A stretch of 35,066 nt of DNA from CAYYMD01 sp964480425. Lineage in GTDB: Bacteria > Planctomycetota > Phycisphaerae > SM23-33. How positions within the stretch are numbered: position 1 is the first letter of the stretch; each line of letters begins with the position of its first letter. Below the pieces are notes generated by a model, which had not been told where the DNA came from, did no database searches, and was given only the letters and a program-made list of their open reading frames with translations. The DNA is taken from contig CAYZPY010000008.1 in assembly GCA_964480425.1 (NCBI GenBank), positions 1 to 35,066 of the forward strand, written 5' to 3'. The position numbers and the translations under genes were made by a program. Shown here piece after piece: positions 8,073-16,584 of the stretch.

Positions 8073-8801
8073 TTAATCCGAGGCCGATTCTCCGCGACGG
8101 TTCTCATCATCGCCTTCGCCGGCGCCCTCGTCGCGCGACGAAAGCACCTGCTCCATGCACCGGCGCGAGATGATAATCCTCTCGATGTAAATAAGGTCCT
8201 CCAGTTCGCCGCCCAGAGGACCGCGCAAACGCTCGTGTAAAACGAACGGGCCTCGTCTTTGACCCTCGCGGGCGACCCAAATCGGTTGGCCCTTGATGAC
8301 ACCGGTGATGTGCGTGCCGTCGGCGAGATGAATCTTCCACAGGAAGCGGCGGTAGGGGTATTCCTTGCCGGTGTAGAATTTTTCCGGCTGGCCCGTCTCG
8401 CCGAAGCGCCAGTGCGGCCTCATCTCCTCGGCGACCACCACTGCGTTGACGCTCAATGCCGCAAGAAGCGGAACGCGACGCCAGCGCCGCTCGTCGGCGA
8501 CGTAAACCTTCAGCGGCGTCTCGTGGGTGGTGTAAACATACCCGGCAATTATCGTCCCGTCCGAAAGCTCCACCACGCCCGGGGCCGCGTCGGGATTGCC
8601 CGCCTGCGCAGATTTGAAGGGATTTGTGCCCTGCGGTTCGGCGGGTTGACTGTCGGCACACTGCCCGGCCGGCTTGGCGCGCCCCAACCAGTATTGCAGA
8701 TTATCCTCCGGCTGGGTCGAGGGCTCTGACGACACCGCTGCAATCGCAAACGCCGCCGACGCCGCAAGCGCAAAAACCTTCGCGTAAAACCGAACGCTCA
8801 T
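8073..8801 (-). CDS. Secreted protein of unknown function
   Basis: 242 residues. An Ala-rich signal peptide (VFALAASAAFAIAAVSS) occupies roughly residues 8-26 and suggests export. The mature part begins with a Gln/Pro-rich linker, then shows two related stretches: LSDGTIIAGYVYTTHETPLKVY at about 79-100 and LADGTHITGVIKGQPIWV at about 158-175. Each has the pattern L-[SA]-D-G-T-x-I-x-G, suggesting two small beta-rich repeats. The C terminus is acidic and low in complexity (EGAGEGDDENRRGE). No known family was recognised. A TATAAT box sits 7 nt before the ATG, implying a leaderless message. It is divergent from the propeller protein at 9038. Confidence 0.72.
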   Translation of the reverse strand: MSVRFYAKVFALAASAAFAIAAVSSEPSTQPEDNLQYWLGRAKPAGQCADSQPAEPQGTNPFKSAQAGNPDAAPGVVELSDGTIIAGYVYTTHETPLKVYVADERRWRRVPLLAALSVNAVVVAEEMRPHWRFGETGQPEKFYTGKEYPYRRFLWKIHLADGTHITGVIKGQPIWVAREGQRRGPFVLHERLRGPLGGELEDLIYIERIIISRRCMEQVLSSRDEGAGEGDDENRRGESASD

Positions 8802-8808
8802 ACACCCA

Positions 8809-8814
8809 ATTATA
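8809..8814 (-). promoter_or_regulatory. TATAAT box 7 nt before the start codon
   Basis: On the - strand a perfect TATAAT ends 7 nt before the ATG at 8801, the same geometry as at 3026-3031. A recognisable -35 box is missing at the usual distance. No Shine-Dalgarno fits between box and start. Confidence 0.4.
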
Positions 8815-8884
8815 ACGCGCTTCCGTTAGAAATTCCGCAATCCGCCGGGGGTAAATCTACGCAAAATGCAGGGCCAGATGGACT

Positions 8885-8904
8885 GTTGGCGGTCCGCCGC
8901 CAAC
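8885..8904. repeat. Perfect 8-bp stem inverted repeat
   Basis: GTTGGCGG and CCGCCAAC are separated by the 4-base loop TCCG. No T-run follows on either strand. It lies between two divergent genes, so it may be an operator or an RNA hairpin in the leader of the + strand gene. Confidence 0.4.
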
Positions 8905-9037
8905 GGGGCTGCTGGCGGAATATTCAAGACGCTCGGCGTGCATCTTTGTCATTGCATCACCCTTGGACTGGAAACATAATCAATTCTTCGCATTGCCCGA
9001 CGGGTTCACGACCGGCGCCTTATTGCTGAGATTTGCA

Positions 9038-10063
9038 ATGAGAAGGATAGTTGTCTTATTTTTAATCGCAACCGGTACGGCCGGCGGCGGCTGCGCCGGC
9101 GGCAATGATTTTAACGGCGCCGCTGCGATTCCATTCGAGGCGTTCGCAAACTTTGAACGGATCAACGACGGAAAGGCGGTTTTTTCCCGCAGGCCTCCCG
9201 AGTGGGCCGCCGCCGCGCACGCCATCGTAATCGGCGACACCGTCCATTACCTGTGGGGCAAACGCAAAAAGGGCAACTACTGGGTGCTGATGCACAGCAC
9301 GGCCCCGGCGAGCGACCCGGCGAAAGTCACCCACGACCCGCGCAACCCCGTCGTGACGCCCTCCAGGGAGGGCTTCGACGATTACACGACCGAGTATCCC
9401 TTCCCGTTCCGCAATCCCACCGACGGGCGGCTCTACGCGTACTATCTCGGGCGGCGCAACAGGCCGCCCAAGCAGACGGGCCTGCTGGTCTGCAACGGCG
9501 ATTTGGGCAGGTGGTCGCGCGTCACCCGCACGCCCGTAATCGCCGCCGAAAACCATTACGAACGCAAGGGTTCGTCTCACCCGTCCGTGGCAGTGGCGGG
9601 CGACACCATACACATCCTCTACACGGGCGAGTCCGACTCGCCGCCGGTAATCTGCCACGCCACCGCGCCGACCACCAATCCCCCCGACGTCGCAAAAGAC
9701 CCCGCCAATCCCGTCTTCGAAGGCACCGGCCGAAAGTGGGACGCAAAAGGTGTCCGCGAGGCGGAAATATTCAAAGGACCGCAATACTTCCACATATTCT
9801 ACGGCGGGTACGACGGAAATCGCTGGCGGATAGGGCACGTGCGGACCAGGGACTTTTGCAGATTCGAGCCGAATCCGCACAACCCGATTTTTACGCCGTC
9901 CAAAGACCCCCGCGCGTGGGACTCCGGCGGCGTCCTGACGCCGCAGGTATTCCGCGTCGGCGACGTCTATTACATGCTCTATGCCGGGCAAAGCGCAAAA
10001 AACCGCACATGGCAGACCGGACTGGCAAGGTCAAGTTACGCGACCGGAAAGCCGGTCCGCTAA
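9038..10063 (+). CDS. Secreted five-bladed beta-propeller, glycosidase-like protein
   Basis: 341 residues from the ATG at 9038, which opens directly on a signal peptide (MRRIVVLFLIATGTAGGGC); a longer frame to 8963 adds residues that would bury it. The cysteine of GGGCAGG could be a lipoprotein site, although the lipobox is not canonical. The mature part repeats the pattern of GH43/GH130-like propellers: IVIGDTVHYLWG, VAVAGDTIHILYTG, FKGPQYFHIFYGG and VFRVGDVYYMLYAG, alternating with DPxNPV-type loops (DPRNPVVTPS, DPANPVFEG, NPHNPIFTPS). Such folds act on sugars in the periplasm or outside. A catalytic acid cannot be assigned with confidence, so enzymatic function is inferred. It stands alone. 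Confidence 0.68.
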   Translation: MRRIVVLFLIATGTAGGGCAGGNDFNGAAAIPFEAFANFERINDGKAVFSRRPPEWAAAAHAIVIGDTVHYLWGKRKKGNYWVLMHSTAPASDPAKVTHDPRNPVVTPSREGFDDYTTEYPFPFRNPTDGRLYAYYLGRRNRPPKQTGLLVCNGDLGRWSRVTRTPVIAAENHYERKGSSHPSVAVAGDTIHILYTGESDSPPVICHATAPTTNPPDVAKDPANPVFEGTGRKWDAKGVREAEIFKGPQYFHIFYGGYDGNRWRIGHVRTRDFCRFEPNPHNPIFTPSKDPRAWDSGGVLTPQVFRVGDVYYMLYAGQSAKNRTWQTGLARSSYATGKPVR

Positions 10064-10227
10064 ATTTCGGCTTTCGAATTTTTCTTTTCCCGAAACTCGG
10101 ATACTTCTTTTCATCCTTAAGTTTTTAGTTTTTCATTTTTTTGACTTCAACACAATAAGTGTTCTCCGCTGCCCACCCCTAAGGGGCATCTGCTACCTCT
10201 GCGGCCTGTTCCACGACGTATAATCCT

Positions 10228-10256
10228 TTGACCGCACGGGGAGAAATTTATACCAT
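10228..10256 (+). promoter_or_regulatory. Candidate promoter of the FabZ-like gene
   Basis: TTGACC (10228-10233, five of six) and TACCAT (10251-10256, four of six) at 17-bp spacing, ahead of the GTG at 10292. A perfect TATAAT also occurs at 10219-10224 but lacks a -35. The rest of the 10064-10291 gap is AT-rich and otherwise featureless. Confidence 0.3.
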
Positions 10257-10291
10257 CAGTAAAACACCAGCATCAGCCGAAAGGACCATCC

Positions 10292-10765
10292 GTGCCGCCC
10301 AAACCGATTATCGAACTGTCGCAACTTGACACCAGCAAGGTCGCCATACCCAAAGAGAAAATCTACCAGGTCAACCCGCACCGTTTCGAGTTCCAGCAAC
10401 TGGACGGAATATACGTCATAGACTACGAGAAGAACGTCATGGCCGGGTACCGCAACGTGCGCGACGACGAGTTCTGGGTGCGGGGACACATACCGGGCAG
10501 GCCGCTGTTTCCCGGCGTGCTGATGATAGAGACCGCCGCACAACTGGTCAGTTATTACGCCATGTCGCACTCCGAAAAGGGCGGCTTTATCGGCTTCGCC
10601 GGAGTGGACGACGTGAAGTTCCGCGGGGCGGTAACGCCCGGAAACAGAATCATCATGCTGGGCAGAATGGTCGAGCAGCGCCCCCGACGATACACCGGCG
10701 ACACGCAGGCGTTCGTTGACGGAAAAATGGTCTACGAGGGCAGGATAACGGGGATGTGGGTGTGA
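10292..10765 (+). CDS. FabZ-like beta-hydroxyacyl-ACP dehydratase
   Basis: 157-residue hotdog-fold protein. GHIPGRPLFPGVLMIE carries the catalytic pair His66 and Glu80, with the same 14-residue spacing as E. coli FabZ (His54, Glu68). FabZ enzymes remove water from 3-hydroxyacyl-ACP in fatty acid elongation. The N terminus is about 15 residues longer than usual. Conserved features later in the fold are GFAGVDDVKFRGAVTPGN. The GTG start has AAAGGA 5 nt or so upstream. It is followed after 59 nt by the AsmA-like gene. It could be the housekeeping FabZ or a specialised paralogue for lipid A or another lipid. Confidence 0.85.
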   Translation: MPPKPIIELSQLDTSKVAIPKEKIYQVNPHRFEFQQLDGIYVIDYEKNVMAGYRNVRDDEFWVRGHIPGRPLFPGVLMIETAAQLVSYYAMSHSEKGGFIGFAGVDDVKFRGAVTPGNRIIMLGRMVEQRPRRYTGDTQAFVDGKMVYEGRITGMWV

Positions 10766-10793
10766 GGGTCCACCCCATGCGCGGCGCGGGCGG

Positions 10794-10799
10794 TATAAT
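10794..10799 (+). promoter_or_regulatory. TATAAT box before the AsmA-like gene
   Basis: A perfect TATAAT in the 59-nt gap after the FabZ-like gene. No -35 box is recognisable, so it may be chance or a weak internal promoter. Confidence 0.22.
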
Positions 10800-10827
10800 A
10801 TCGTGCTGAATCGCTGAGGATTGCGTG

Positions 10828-13800
10828 ATGTTCATGCGTCTTTTTCGATATATCAAGGATCATCCCAGCAGGCGCAGATGGAGATACGTCTCAACAAGCC
10901 GGCACGGCGCCGGGCTGCTGCTGCTGATGCTGCTGGTGGTCATGGTGTACGGATACTGGTACATGACCAACGACCGGCGGATTCGCCGATACGCCGAAAA
11001 CTTCCTGGGCGACCTGACCGGCGGGCGAGTCAAGATTGACCATGCCCACATGGGCATTTTCGGAAAGATATCTCTGAACAAGGTGCGCATATTCATGCCC
11101 GGGGGCGAAAGTCCCCAGCCGTTCTTCCGCGCCGAAACCATCAACATTCGCCACCGCCCATGGAGTCTGTTCATAAAAGGACAGCTCAGGCCCACGGAGG
11201 TCATCTGCCAGAACAGCGTGCTCACCATGCAATATGACGCCGCCACGGGGCGCAACCTCACCTACGGATACCTGCGCCACACCGGAACCGGTGGGGGGAT
11301 CCAGCCGGCGAAATGGAAGGACCTCATGGCGACGGTGCGCCTGCGGCGGGTGCGCCTGCGCACGGTCGTGGTCGACAAGGACATGAAACAACTGGTGGAC
11401 GAAAGCACCATTGACATATCCATGACGCCGGGCGAGGGAAACAAATACTCAATCGCTTACGAAGGACAGCACAGAGCGGGCGAATCGTTCCTCCAGGGAT
11501 CAATGGATCTGGACATGTCCAGCGGTGAAATCGTCCCTTCGGGAAGGGCCGACATAAAGGGTTTAATAAAAACCCTCCCGCCCAAGTACCAACGGTGGCT
11601 GCAGCGATTCGACCCCAAGGGCGAACTTCACTACAAGGGCAGGACGAACCTCGACGGACAGCAGGTCGTCTTCGAGACCGAACTTGACGGCGTCTCGCTG
11701 ACGCTTCCTGAGGAACTGGGCGGACTGCTCCTCGATAACGTCTGCGGGACGCTTCTGTTCTCCGAAGACGGCGTGAAACTCGAGGAAATAACCGGGCAAA
11801 TAGAACAGGCCGGACGCGCCGGGTTCGAGATCCGGGGGCAATACAGGGGACTGAAGCCCGACAGCCCCTACGACGTCGAAATTACCATTCGGGACATGAG
11901 TATCCCCGCACCGGCGAAACTGGCGGGCGACGGCGAAAAACCCAGGGCGCTGGCGGCCATCCTTGCCGAAGTCCACCGGCGCTTCCAGCCAAAGGGCCCG
12001 GTTAACATAACCACGATCTGCAAACGCACCAAAGAGGGTAAAACCACCTTCAGCGGAACGGCCGAACCGCGGGGCGTCAGCATGGTCTATCACAAGTTCA
12101 GGTACCCCCTTCAGGACGTGCGGGGAACCGTAAAATTCGATTCCAACCAAATCGTCATCAAAAAGGTTACCGGTCGGGGCAACGGCGCGATGGTGACGAT
12201 AACCGGTCGGGTGATCCCGCGCGACAAACAGTACGACGTAACCGTCAGCGCCGAAAATCTCCCCCTGGACGACAAACTGCGAACCGCCATGTACGAGGGA
12301 CTCCACAATCTGTGGGACGCCGTCTCGCCCGCCGGGCGCGCCTCGGCTACCGCCAGGGTATATCGTGGACCCGACGACAAAAAACGCCACACCGACGTGC
12401 GCGTGTCCATGAACGGGCGCGCCAAAATAAAGTACGCCGGCTTCCCCTATCCGCTGACGGGTCTGGTCGGCGAGGTCGCCTTCGACGACGATTCGCTGAA
12501 AATTTCCCGCACCAGGCCGCTTATGGCGTCCGGCGGGCAGATGCGATGCAAGATTTACGGCGTGATAAACGACCTGCGCTCAAAGGCGCCTGTCCCAAAA
12601 CTCACAGTCGAGGCCGTCAGGGTTCCCATTGACCAAACCCTCCTGAGCGCCGTGGGCGAAAAGGCGCGAAAGATAATCTCGCAGTTCCACCCCGCCGGAA
12701 CCTTGCGCAAGGTCGTCGCCGAGGTTGGGCGGAAACCCTCCGGCGAACTGGACTATTCCGTTCTGGTCGAGGTCCACCAGGGCGCGTTCAGGTACGCCAA
12801 ACTCCCCTACCCCGTGGATAACGTCTCGGGGCGGATAAGCATCCGACCCGATCGCGCCATCATCGAAGGAATCACCGGCTCGCACGAAAAAACCGTCATC
12901 GGCGTAAGCGGGCAGGTGTTTCTGCGCACAAAGACGCCCGGCGTGGACCTGCACATCGAGGCCGAGGACGTAAAACTCGAAAAGGAACTGCTCGACTCGC
13001 TGCCGGAGTCGCTCCAGGCAGTGTGGAAGCGATTCTCCCCCACGGGCGTGGCCGATATCGGTATCGACCTGTCGCAGAACGTGCCCGAACCGGGCCTGAA
13101 CTACCGCGCCGCCATAAAACCAAAAGACATGTCAATCACCTGGCGGGGGCTGCCGTACACCGTCGAGGGCGTGACCGGGACCATCATCGCCACGCCGCGG
13201 ACCACCACGCTGAAAAACCTCGCCGTCAAATCCGGTAAGATGCGCGCCTCGCTCAACGGCACGATAACCACCGAGGGGAACCGCACGGTGTCGGACCTGA
13301 AACTAAGCGCCCAAAACGTGCCGTTCAAACCCATGATGGTCAAGGCGCTGCCCGGCGAGGTCGCCGCACTGGCAAAAAACTTCCACAAGGGCGGAACAGT
13401 CAGTTTCGAGTTGCCCCACCTGCGGATAGTCACCCGCAAAGGCGGCGATTCCAACCCCTCCACCAGGCCCGTCGCCGCCACGACGCCAAAGCCCAAAATG
13501 CGAATCGAGGAATGGAGCATCAGGGGCGACGTGTCGGTAAAGGACGTAAAGATGGATCTGGGTTTCGGCGAAAGGAAAATCACCGGGGGAATATCCGGGA
13601 GCATGTCGTCAAACAGCAAGGGTCTGAGCATCGAGACCGATCTGAACCTGGACAGCGTCACCTGGGGCAAGCAAAGCGTAAAAAATCTCCGCGCCCGCCT
13701 GCTCAAGACCGCCGCAAGCAACCTGCTGCGCATCGAGAACATATCCGCCAGGGCCTACGGCGGGCGACTGGCGGGCTTGGCCGAGATTAAACTCAAGGAA

Positions 13801-14421
13801 AAACCTCAGTACGGGCTGAGCGTATCGGTCGAAGAGATAAAACTGGACAAACTCTACGCCGCCGTCGTGGGACAGGCGAAAACCCGCCCAGAAACCGACC
13901 CGCAGATAAAGGGCCTGCTGGCGGGCAACATCCAACTCATCGGCGTTATCGGAAAGCCCGACACCCGGCAGGCGTTCGGCGTGTTTAGAATATCCAAGGG
14001 CAGCATATTCCGTCTTCCGGTCCTGCTGGGACTGATTCGCGTTATCTACCTGTCGCTTCCGGGCGACTCGGCCTTTACGAGCGGAAACCTCACCTACCAG
14101 CTTACCGGCGAGAAACTCGTCTTTCGCGAGATATACCTGACCGGACCGGGCATCTCCATCGTGGGCTCCGGGCGGATGAACACAAAGACAAACAAACTGG
14201 ACCTGAACTTCCTGACCGGACCGCCCGGTAAACTGCCCCCCATCGCCGGGCTGGACAAGATCATACAGGGTCTGGCCAGGGAAATAATGGAAATCCACGT
14301 CACCGGCACGCTGCAAAAGCCGCGGACAAAGGCGCAGTCGCTGCGCTCGCTCGACGAGGCGATCCGGCGGCTGGTCAACCCCAGCGAACAGGAAGTACCG
14401 CCCCTACCAATCAACGAATAA
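10828..14421 (+). CDS. AsmA/YhdP/TamB-like envelope protein with repeated beta-groove units
   Basis: 1197 residues from the ATG at 10828, with GAGGA 7 nt upstream; a GTG one codon earlier is possible. One N-terminal membrane helix at about residues 30-46 (LLLLMLLVVMVYGYWYM) anchors a long periplasmic body. From about residue 247 a unit of about 116 residues repeats some six times. Each unit has a helix ending in W/F-x-x-F-x-P-x-G (RWLQRFDPKG, VHRRFQPKG, NLWDAVSPAG, KIISQFHPAG, AVWKRFSPTG, LAKNFHKGG) followed by a [FL]-x-Y-P-like strand and a G-x-I-x turn. The C terminus resembles AsmA-type domains (FGVFRISKGSIFRLPVLLGL, GSGRMNTKTNKLDLNF). Family members form hydrophobic grooves that carry phospholipids to the outer membrane. 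The neighbouring FabZ-like gene fits a lipid theme. Confidence 0.78.
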   Translation: MFMRLFRYIKDHPSRRRWRYVSTSRHGAGLLLLMLLVVMVYGYWYMTNDRRIRRYAENFLGDLTGGRVKIDHAHMGIFGKISLNKVRIFMPGGESPQPFFRAETINIRHRPWSLFIKGQLRPTEVICQNSVLTMQYDAATGRNLTYGYLRHTGTGGGIQPAKWKDLMATVRLRRVRLRTVVVDKDMKQLVDESTIDISMTPGEGNKYSIAYEGQHRAGESFLQGSMDLDMSSGEIVPSGRADIKGLIKTLPPKYQRWLQRFDPKGELHYKGRTNLDGQQVVFETELDGVSLTLPEELGGLLLDNVCGTLLFSEDGVKLEEITGQIEQAGRAGFEIRGQYRGLKPDSPYDVEITIRDMSIPAPAKLAGDGEKPRALAAILAEVHRRFQPKGPVNITTICKRTKEGKTTFSGTAEPRGVSMVYHKFRYPLQDVRGTVKFDSNQIVIKKVTGRGNGAMVTITGRVIPRDKQYDVTVSAENLPLDDKLRTAMYEGLHNLWDAVSPAGRASATARVYRGPDDKKRHTDVRVSMNGRAKIKYAGFPYPLTGLVGEVAFDDDSLKISRTRPLMASGGQMRCKIYGVINDLRSKAPVPKLTVEAVRVPIDQTLLSAVGEKARKIISQFHPAGTLRKVVAEVGRKPSGELDYSVLVEVHQGAFRYAKLPYPVDNVSGRISIRPDRAIIEGITGSHEKTVIGVSGQVFLRTKTPGVDLHIEAEDVKLEKELLDSLPESLQAVWKRFSPTGVADIGIDLSQNVPEPGLNYRAAIKPKDMSITWRGLPYTVEGVTGTIIATPRTTTLKNLAVKSGKMRASLNGTITTEGNRTVSDLKLSAQNVPFKPMMVKALPGEVAALAKNFHKGGTVSFELPHLRIVTRKGGDSNPSTRPVAATTPKPKMRIEEWSIRGDVSVKDVKMDLGFGERKITGGISGSMSSNSKGLSIETDLNLDSVTWGKQSVKNLRARLLKTAASNLLRIENISARAYGGRLAGLAEIKLKEKPQYGLSVSVEEIKLDKLYAAVVGQAKTRPETDPQIKGLLAGNIQLIGVIGKPDTRQAFGVFRISKGSIFRLPVLLGLIRVIYLSLPGDSAFTSGNLTYQLTGEKLVFREIYLTGPGISIVGSGRMNTKTNKLDLNFLTGPPGKLPPIAGLDKIIQGLAREIMEIHVTGTLQKPRTKAQSLRSLDEAIRRLVNPSEQEVPPLPINE

Positions 14422-14443
14422 GGCAAAACGTAAAGGAGCAAAC

Positions 14444-15325
14444 ATGCAACAGGTCAAGGCAGGCATTATCGGAGGCAGCGGGCTGGGCGACGCGCTAAGC
14501 GCCGCCGGCGGCGAGCGGGTCGCGGTCGATACGCCGTTCGGCAGCCCTAGCGACGAGGTGTTAATCACCGAATGGTCCGGAACGCCCATCGCCATCATCA
14601 ACCGCCACGGACCGGGGCACATGATCAATCCCTCAAAGGTGAACTACCGCGCCAACATTTACGCACTGAAAAGTCTCGGCGCCACGCACGTTATCGCATC
14701 CGGGGCGGTCGGGTCGCTGCGGGAGAACCTCGCGCCGCGCGACCTGGTCATCCCCGACCAGGTCATCGACAAGACCTACAGGCGCTCGCCGAGCTTCTTC
14801 GACGACCTGGGCGCCGTGCACGTCGAGTCCGCCTCGCCGTTTTGCCCCGTGCTGCGGAGGCACCTGCTGAACTGCGCCGAGACCATCGAGGCCGAGGTCC
14901 ACGATGGGGGGACGTACGTGTGCATGGAGGGACCGGCCTTTTCCACACGAGCAGAGAGCCACATGCACCGCGCCTGGGGCGGCGACCTGATCGGAATGAC
15001 CTGCATGCCCGAGGCGAAACTCGCACGAGAGGCCGAGATGGCCTACGCAAACGTATGCCTGGTAAGCGATTACGACTGCTGGCAACCGGTCTCCAGGGAC
15101 GCCGACAAGCACGAACTGATAAAGGAAATCCTCTCCAACCTCACTGCCGCCACCAAAAACGCCGTCGAACTTATTAAATCCGCCGTCGCTCGCTTCGATG
15201 AAATCGCCGATAAGCCCTGCCCGGAACACAACGCACTGGAACTGGCTATCTGGACCGACAAGTCCGAAATCCCCCCCGAACAAAAACAAAAACTCGATTT
15301 GCTGGTGGGAAAGTATCTCAAGTAA
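14444..15325 (+). CDS. mtnP: S-methyl-5'-thioadenosine phosphorylase
   Basis: 293 residues of the MTAP/purine nucleoside phosphorylase family 2. It splits methylthioadenosine with phosphate into adenine and methylthioribose-1-phosphate, recycling the by-product of polyamine synthesis and of some radical SAM reactions. Visible motifs are the phosphate loop GIIGGSGLGD at residues 7-16, NRHGPGHMINPSKVNYRAN, ASGAVGSLRE, the substrate region MEGPAFSTRAES and the purine-site motif VSDYDCW. The ATG has AAAGGAG at good spacing, and the gene follows the AsmA-like gene by 22 nt, so co-transcription is likely although the functions differ. The C-terminal 20 residues or so are an extension. A role on inosine or guanosine cannot be fully excluded. 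Confidence 0.9.
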   Translation: MQQVKAGIIGGSGLGDALSAAGGERVAVDTPFGSPSDEVLITEWSGTPIAIINRHGPGHMINPSKVNYRANIYALKSLGATHVIASGAVGSLRENLAPRDLVIPDQVIDKTYRRSPSFFDDLGAVHVESASPFCPVLRRHLLNCAETIEAEVHDGGTYVCMEGPAFSTRAESHMHRAWGGDLIGMTCMPEAKLAREAEMAYANVCLVSDYDCWQPVSRDADKHELIKEILSNLTAATKNAVELIKSAVARFDEIADKPCPEHNALELAIWTDKSEIPPEQKQKLDLLVGKYLK

Positions 15326-15398
15326 GACAGTTGCTTCGTGAATTAGTTAATTAGTTGATTCGTTAACCGGTTAATTATTTATCCGCGTTTACCTGCGT

Positions 15399-15410
15399 TA
15401 CCTGTCCCCT
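15399..15410. repeat. GGGACAGGT-type short motif (copy 2) in an AT-rich gap
   Basis: TACCTGTCCCCT, the reverse complement of the GGGACAGGT core. It follows an AT-rich stretch at 15340-15380 in which GTTAATT-like units repeat, and the phrase ATCCGCGTTTACC, similar to that at 4378-4405. No hairpin with a T-run is visible. Confidence 0.25.
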
Positions 15411-15455
15411 CGAAGTCTTGGCGAAGACGGATCCCTGCTTGTATTCAGGTTTGCC

Positions 15456-16493
15456 TCAGCACACTTTCCCGAAGATCATTTTCCCGGCCGAGGTCTGCAG
15501 CGCGCTGGTTACGGTTATGCCGATTTCCCTTCCGATGTGGTCGCGTCCGCCCTCGACCACCACCATTGTCCCATCGTCGAGGTAGCCCACGCCCTGGCCT
15601 GGCTCCTCGCCCGCCTTTATGACCTTCAGGCGCATCGTCTCGCCGGGAAGGACGACGGGTTTGAGTGAATTGGCCAGGTCGTTTATGTTGATCACCTCCA
15701 CGTCGCGGAGGCGGGCGACCTTGTTGAGGTTGTAATCGTTGGTGACCACGCGCCCGTCGAGGTGCTCGCAAAGGGCGACGAGTTTGGCGTCGACCTCGTC
15801 GATCTTTTCCACGGCCGGGATGCGGGTATCGTAAATCTCCACATCGAGTTTCTCATTGGTGCGGAGGCGGTTGAGTATATCCAGTCCCCGCCGGCCTCGA
15901 TTGCGCTTGAGCCGGTCATCCGAATCGGCGATGGACTGAAGCTCGTCCAGTATGAACCGCGGCACGATGAGGCGCGACTCGAGAATGCCCGTATCGGCCA
16001 TGTCCGCTATCCGACCGTCCACTATCACAGAGGTGTCCAGCAGCCAGGGGCGCGAGCCCTTGGCCTGGCGCGAAAATTCCACGTACGGTATCACGAAGCG
16101 GAAATCGTCCTTGGTCTGAAGAACGATCGTCACGCACAAGAACACCACCGCCGCGTCCATCAGGTAGCACACCCACTGCACGGTCGGATGCACCGACGGC
16201 TGGGAAACGCTGAAGAAAATCAGCGCGAACATCTCCACCACCTTGTTCATCGCGTAGGAAAACAGCAGTCCCGCCAGGACGCCGAAGAACAGCCCGCTGA
16301 GACCACCAAGGCGCTTGCGGCGCCAGAACATGTCAACCAGCACGAACAGAAAGGCGAAAATCGCCGGACCGAGCATGTACACCGATATGGCGTAGAATAT
16401 CCCCTTGGTGACGACCTCCTCACGGAACGCAAATGGGAACGACAGCGCCATCACCACCACCATAAACAGGATTCTGACCAGATGCAGGACCAT
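15456..16493 (-). CDS. Membrane PIN-TRAM domain protein (YacL-like)
   Basis: 345 residues from the ATG at 16493 (AAAGGTG upstream); a longer frame to 16664 would run into glmS. About four membrane helices fill residues 1-125. A PIN nuclease domain follows, with acidic residues in WLLDTSVIVDGR (Asp153), FILDEL, EVDAKL and VTNDYNL, the usual set that holds the catalytic metal. The last 80 residues match a TRAM domain (LKVIKAGEEPGQGVGYLDDG, VTSALQTSAGKMIFGK), an RNA-binding beta-barrel. Members resemble B. subtilis YacL, a presumed membrane-tethered ribonuclease of unknown target. It lies 91 nt downstream of glmS on the same strand. Confidence 0.85.
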   Translation of the reverse strand: MVLHLVRILFMVVVMALSFPFAFREEVVTKGIFYAISVYMLGPAIFAFLFVLVDMFWRRKRLGGLSGLFFGVLAGLLFSYAMNKVVEMFALIFFSVSQPSVHPTVQWVCYLMDAAVVFLCVTIVLQTKDDFRFVIPYVEFSRQAKGSRPWLLDTSVIVDGRIADMADTGILESRLIVPRFILDELQSIADSDDRLKRNRGRRGLDILNRLRTNEKLDVEIYDTRIPAVEKIDEVDAKLVALCEHLDGRVVTNDYNLNKVARLRDVEVININDLANSLKPVVLPGETMRLKVIKAGEEPGQGVGYLDDGTMVVVEGGRDHIGREIGITVTSALQTSAGKMIFGKVC

Positions 16494-16584
16494 TTTACAC
16501 CTTTGGCTTAAATGTGCGCCCGTGGCGCTTGGTTCGGTAAAAATTCCGCACCGAGGCGCCATCGCCGCACGGCGCGGGGATATG

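Noticed and set aside
6421..8076. Long + strand open frame opposite the HpnR-like gene
   Set aside because: Antisense shadow of a gene with recognisable motifs; the translation has no family signal.
10064..10130. T-rich stretch after the propeller protein as a terminator
   Set aside because: The possible stem TTCG/CGAA is only 4 bp, too weak to call.
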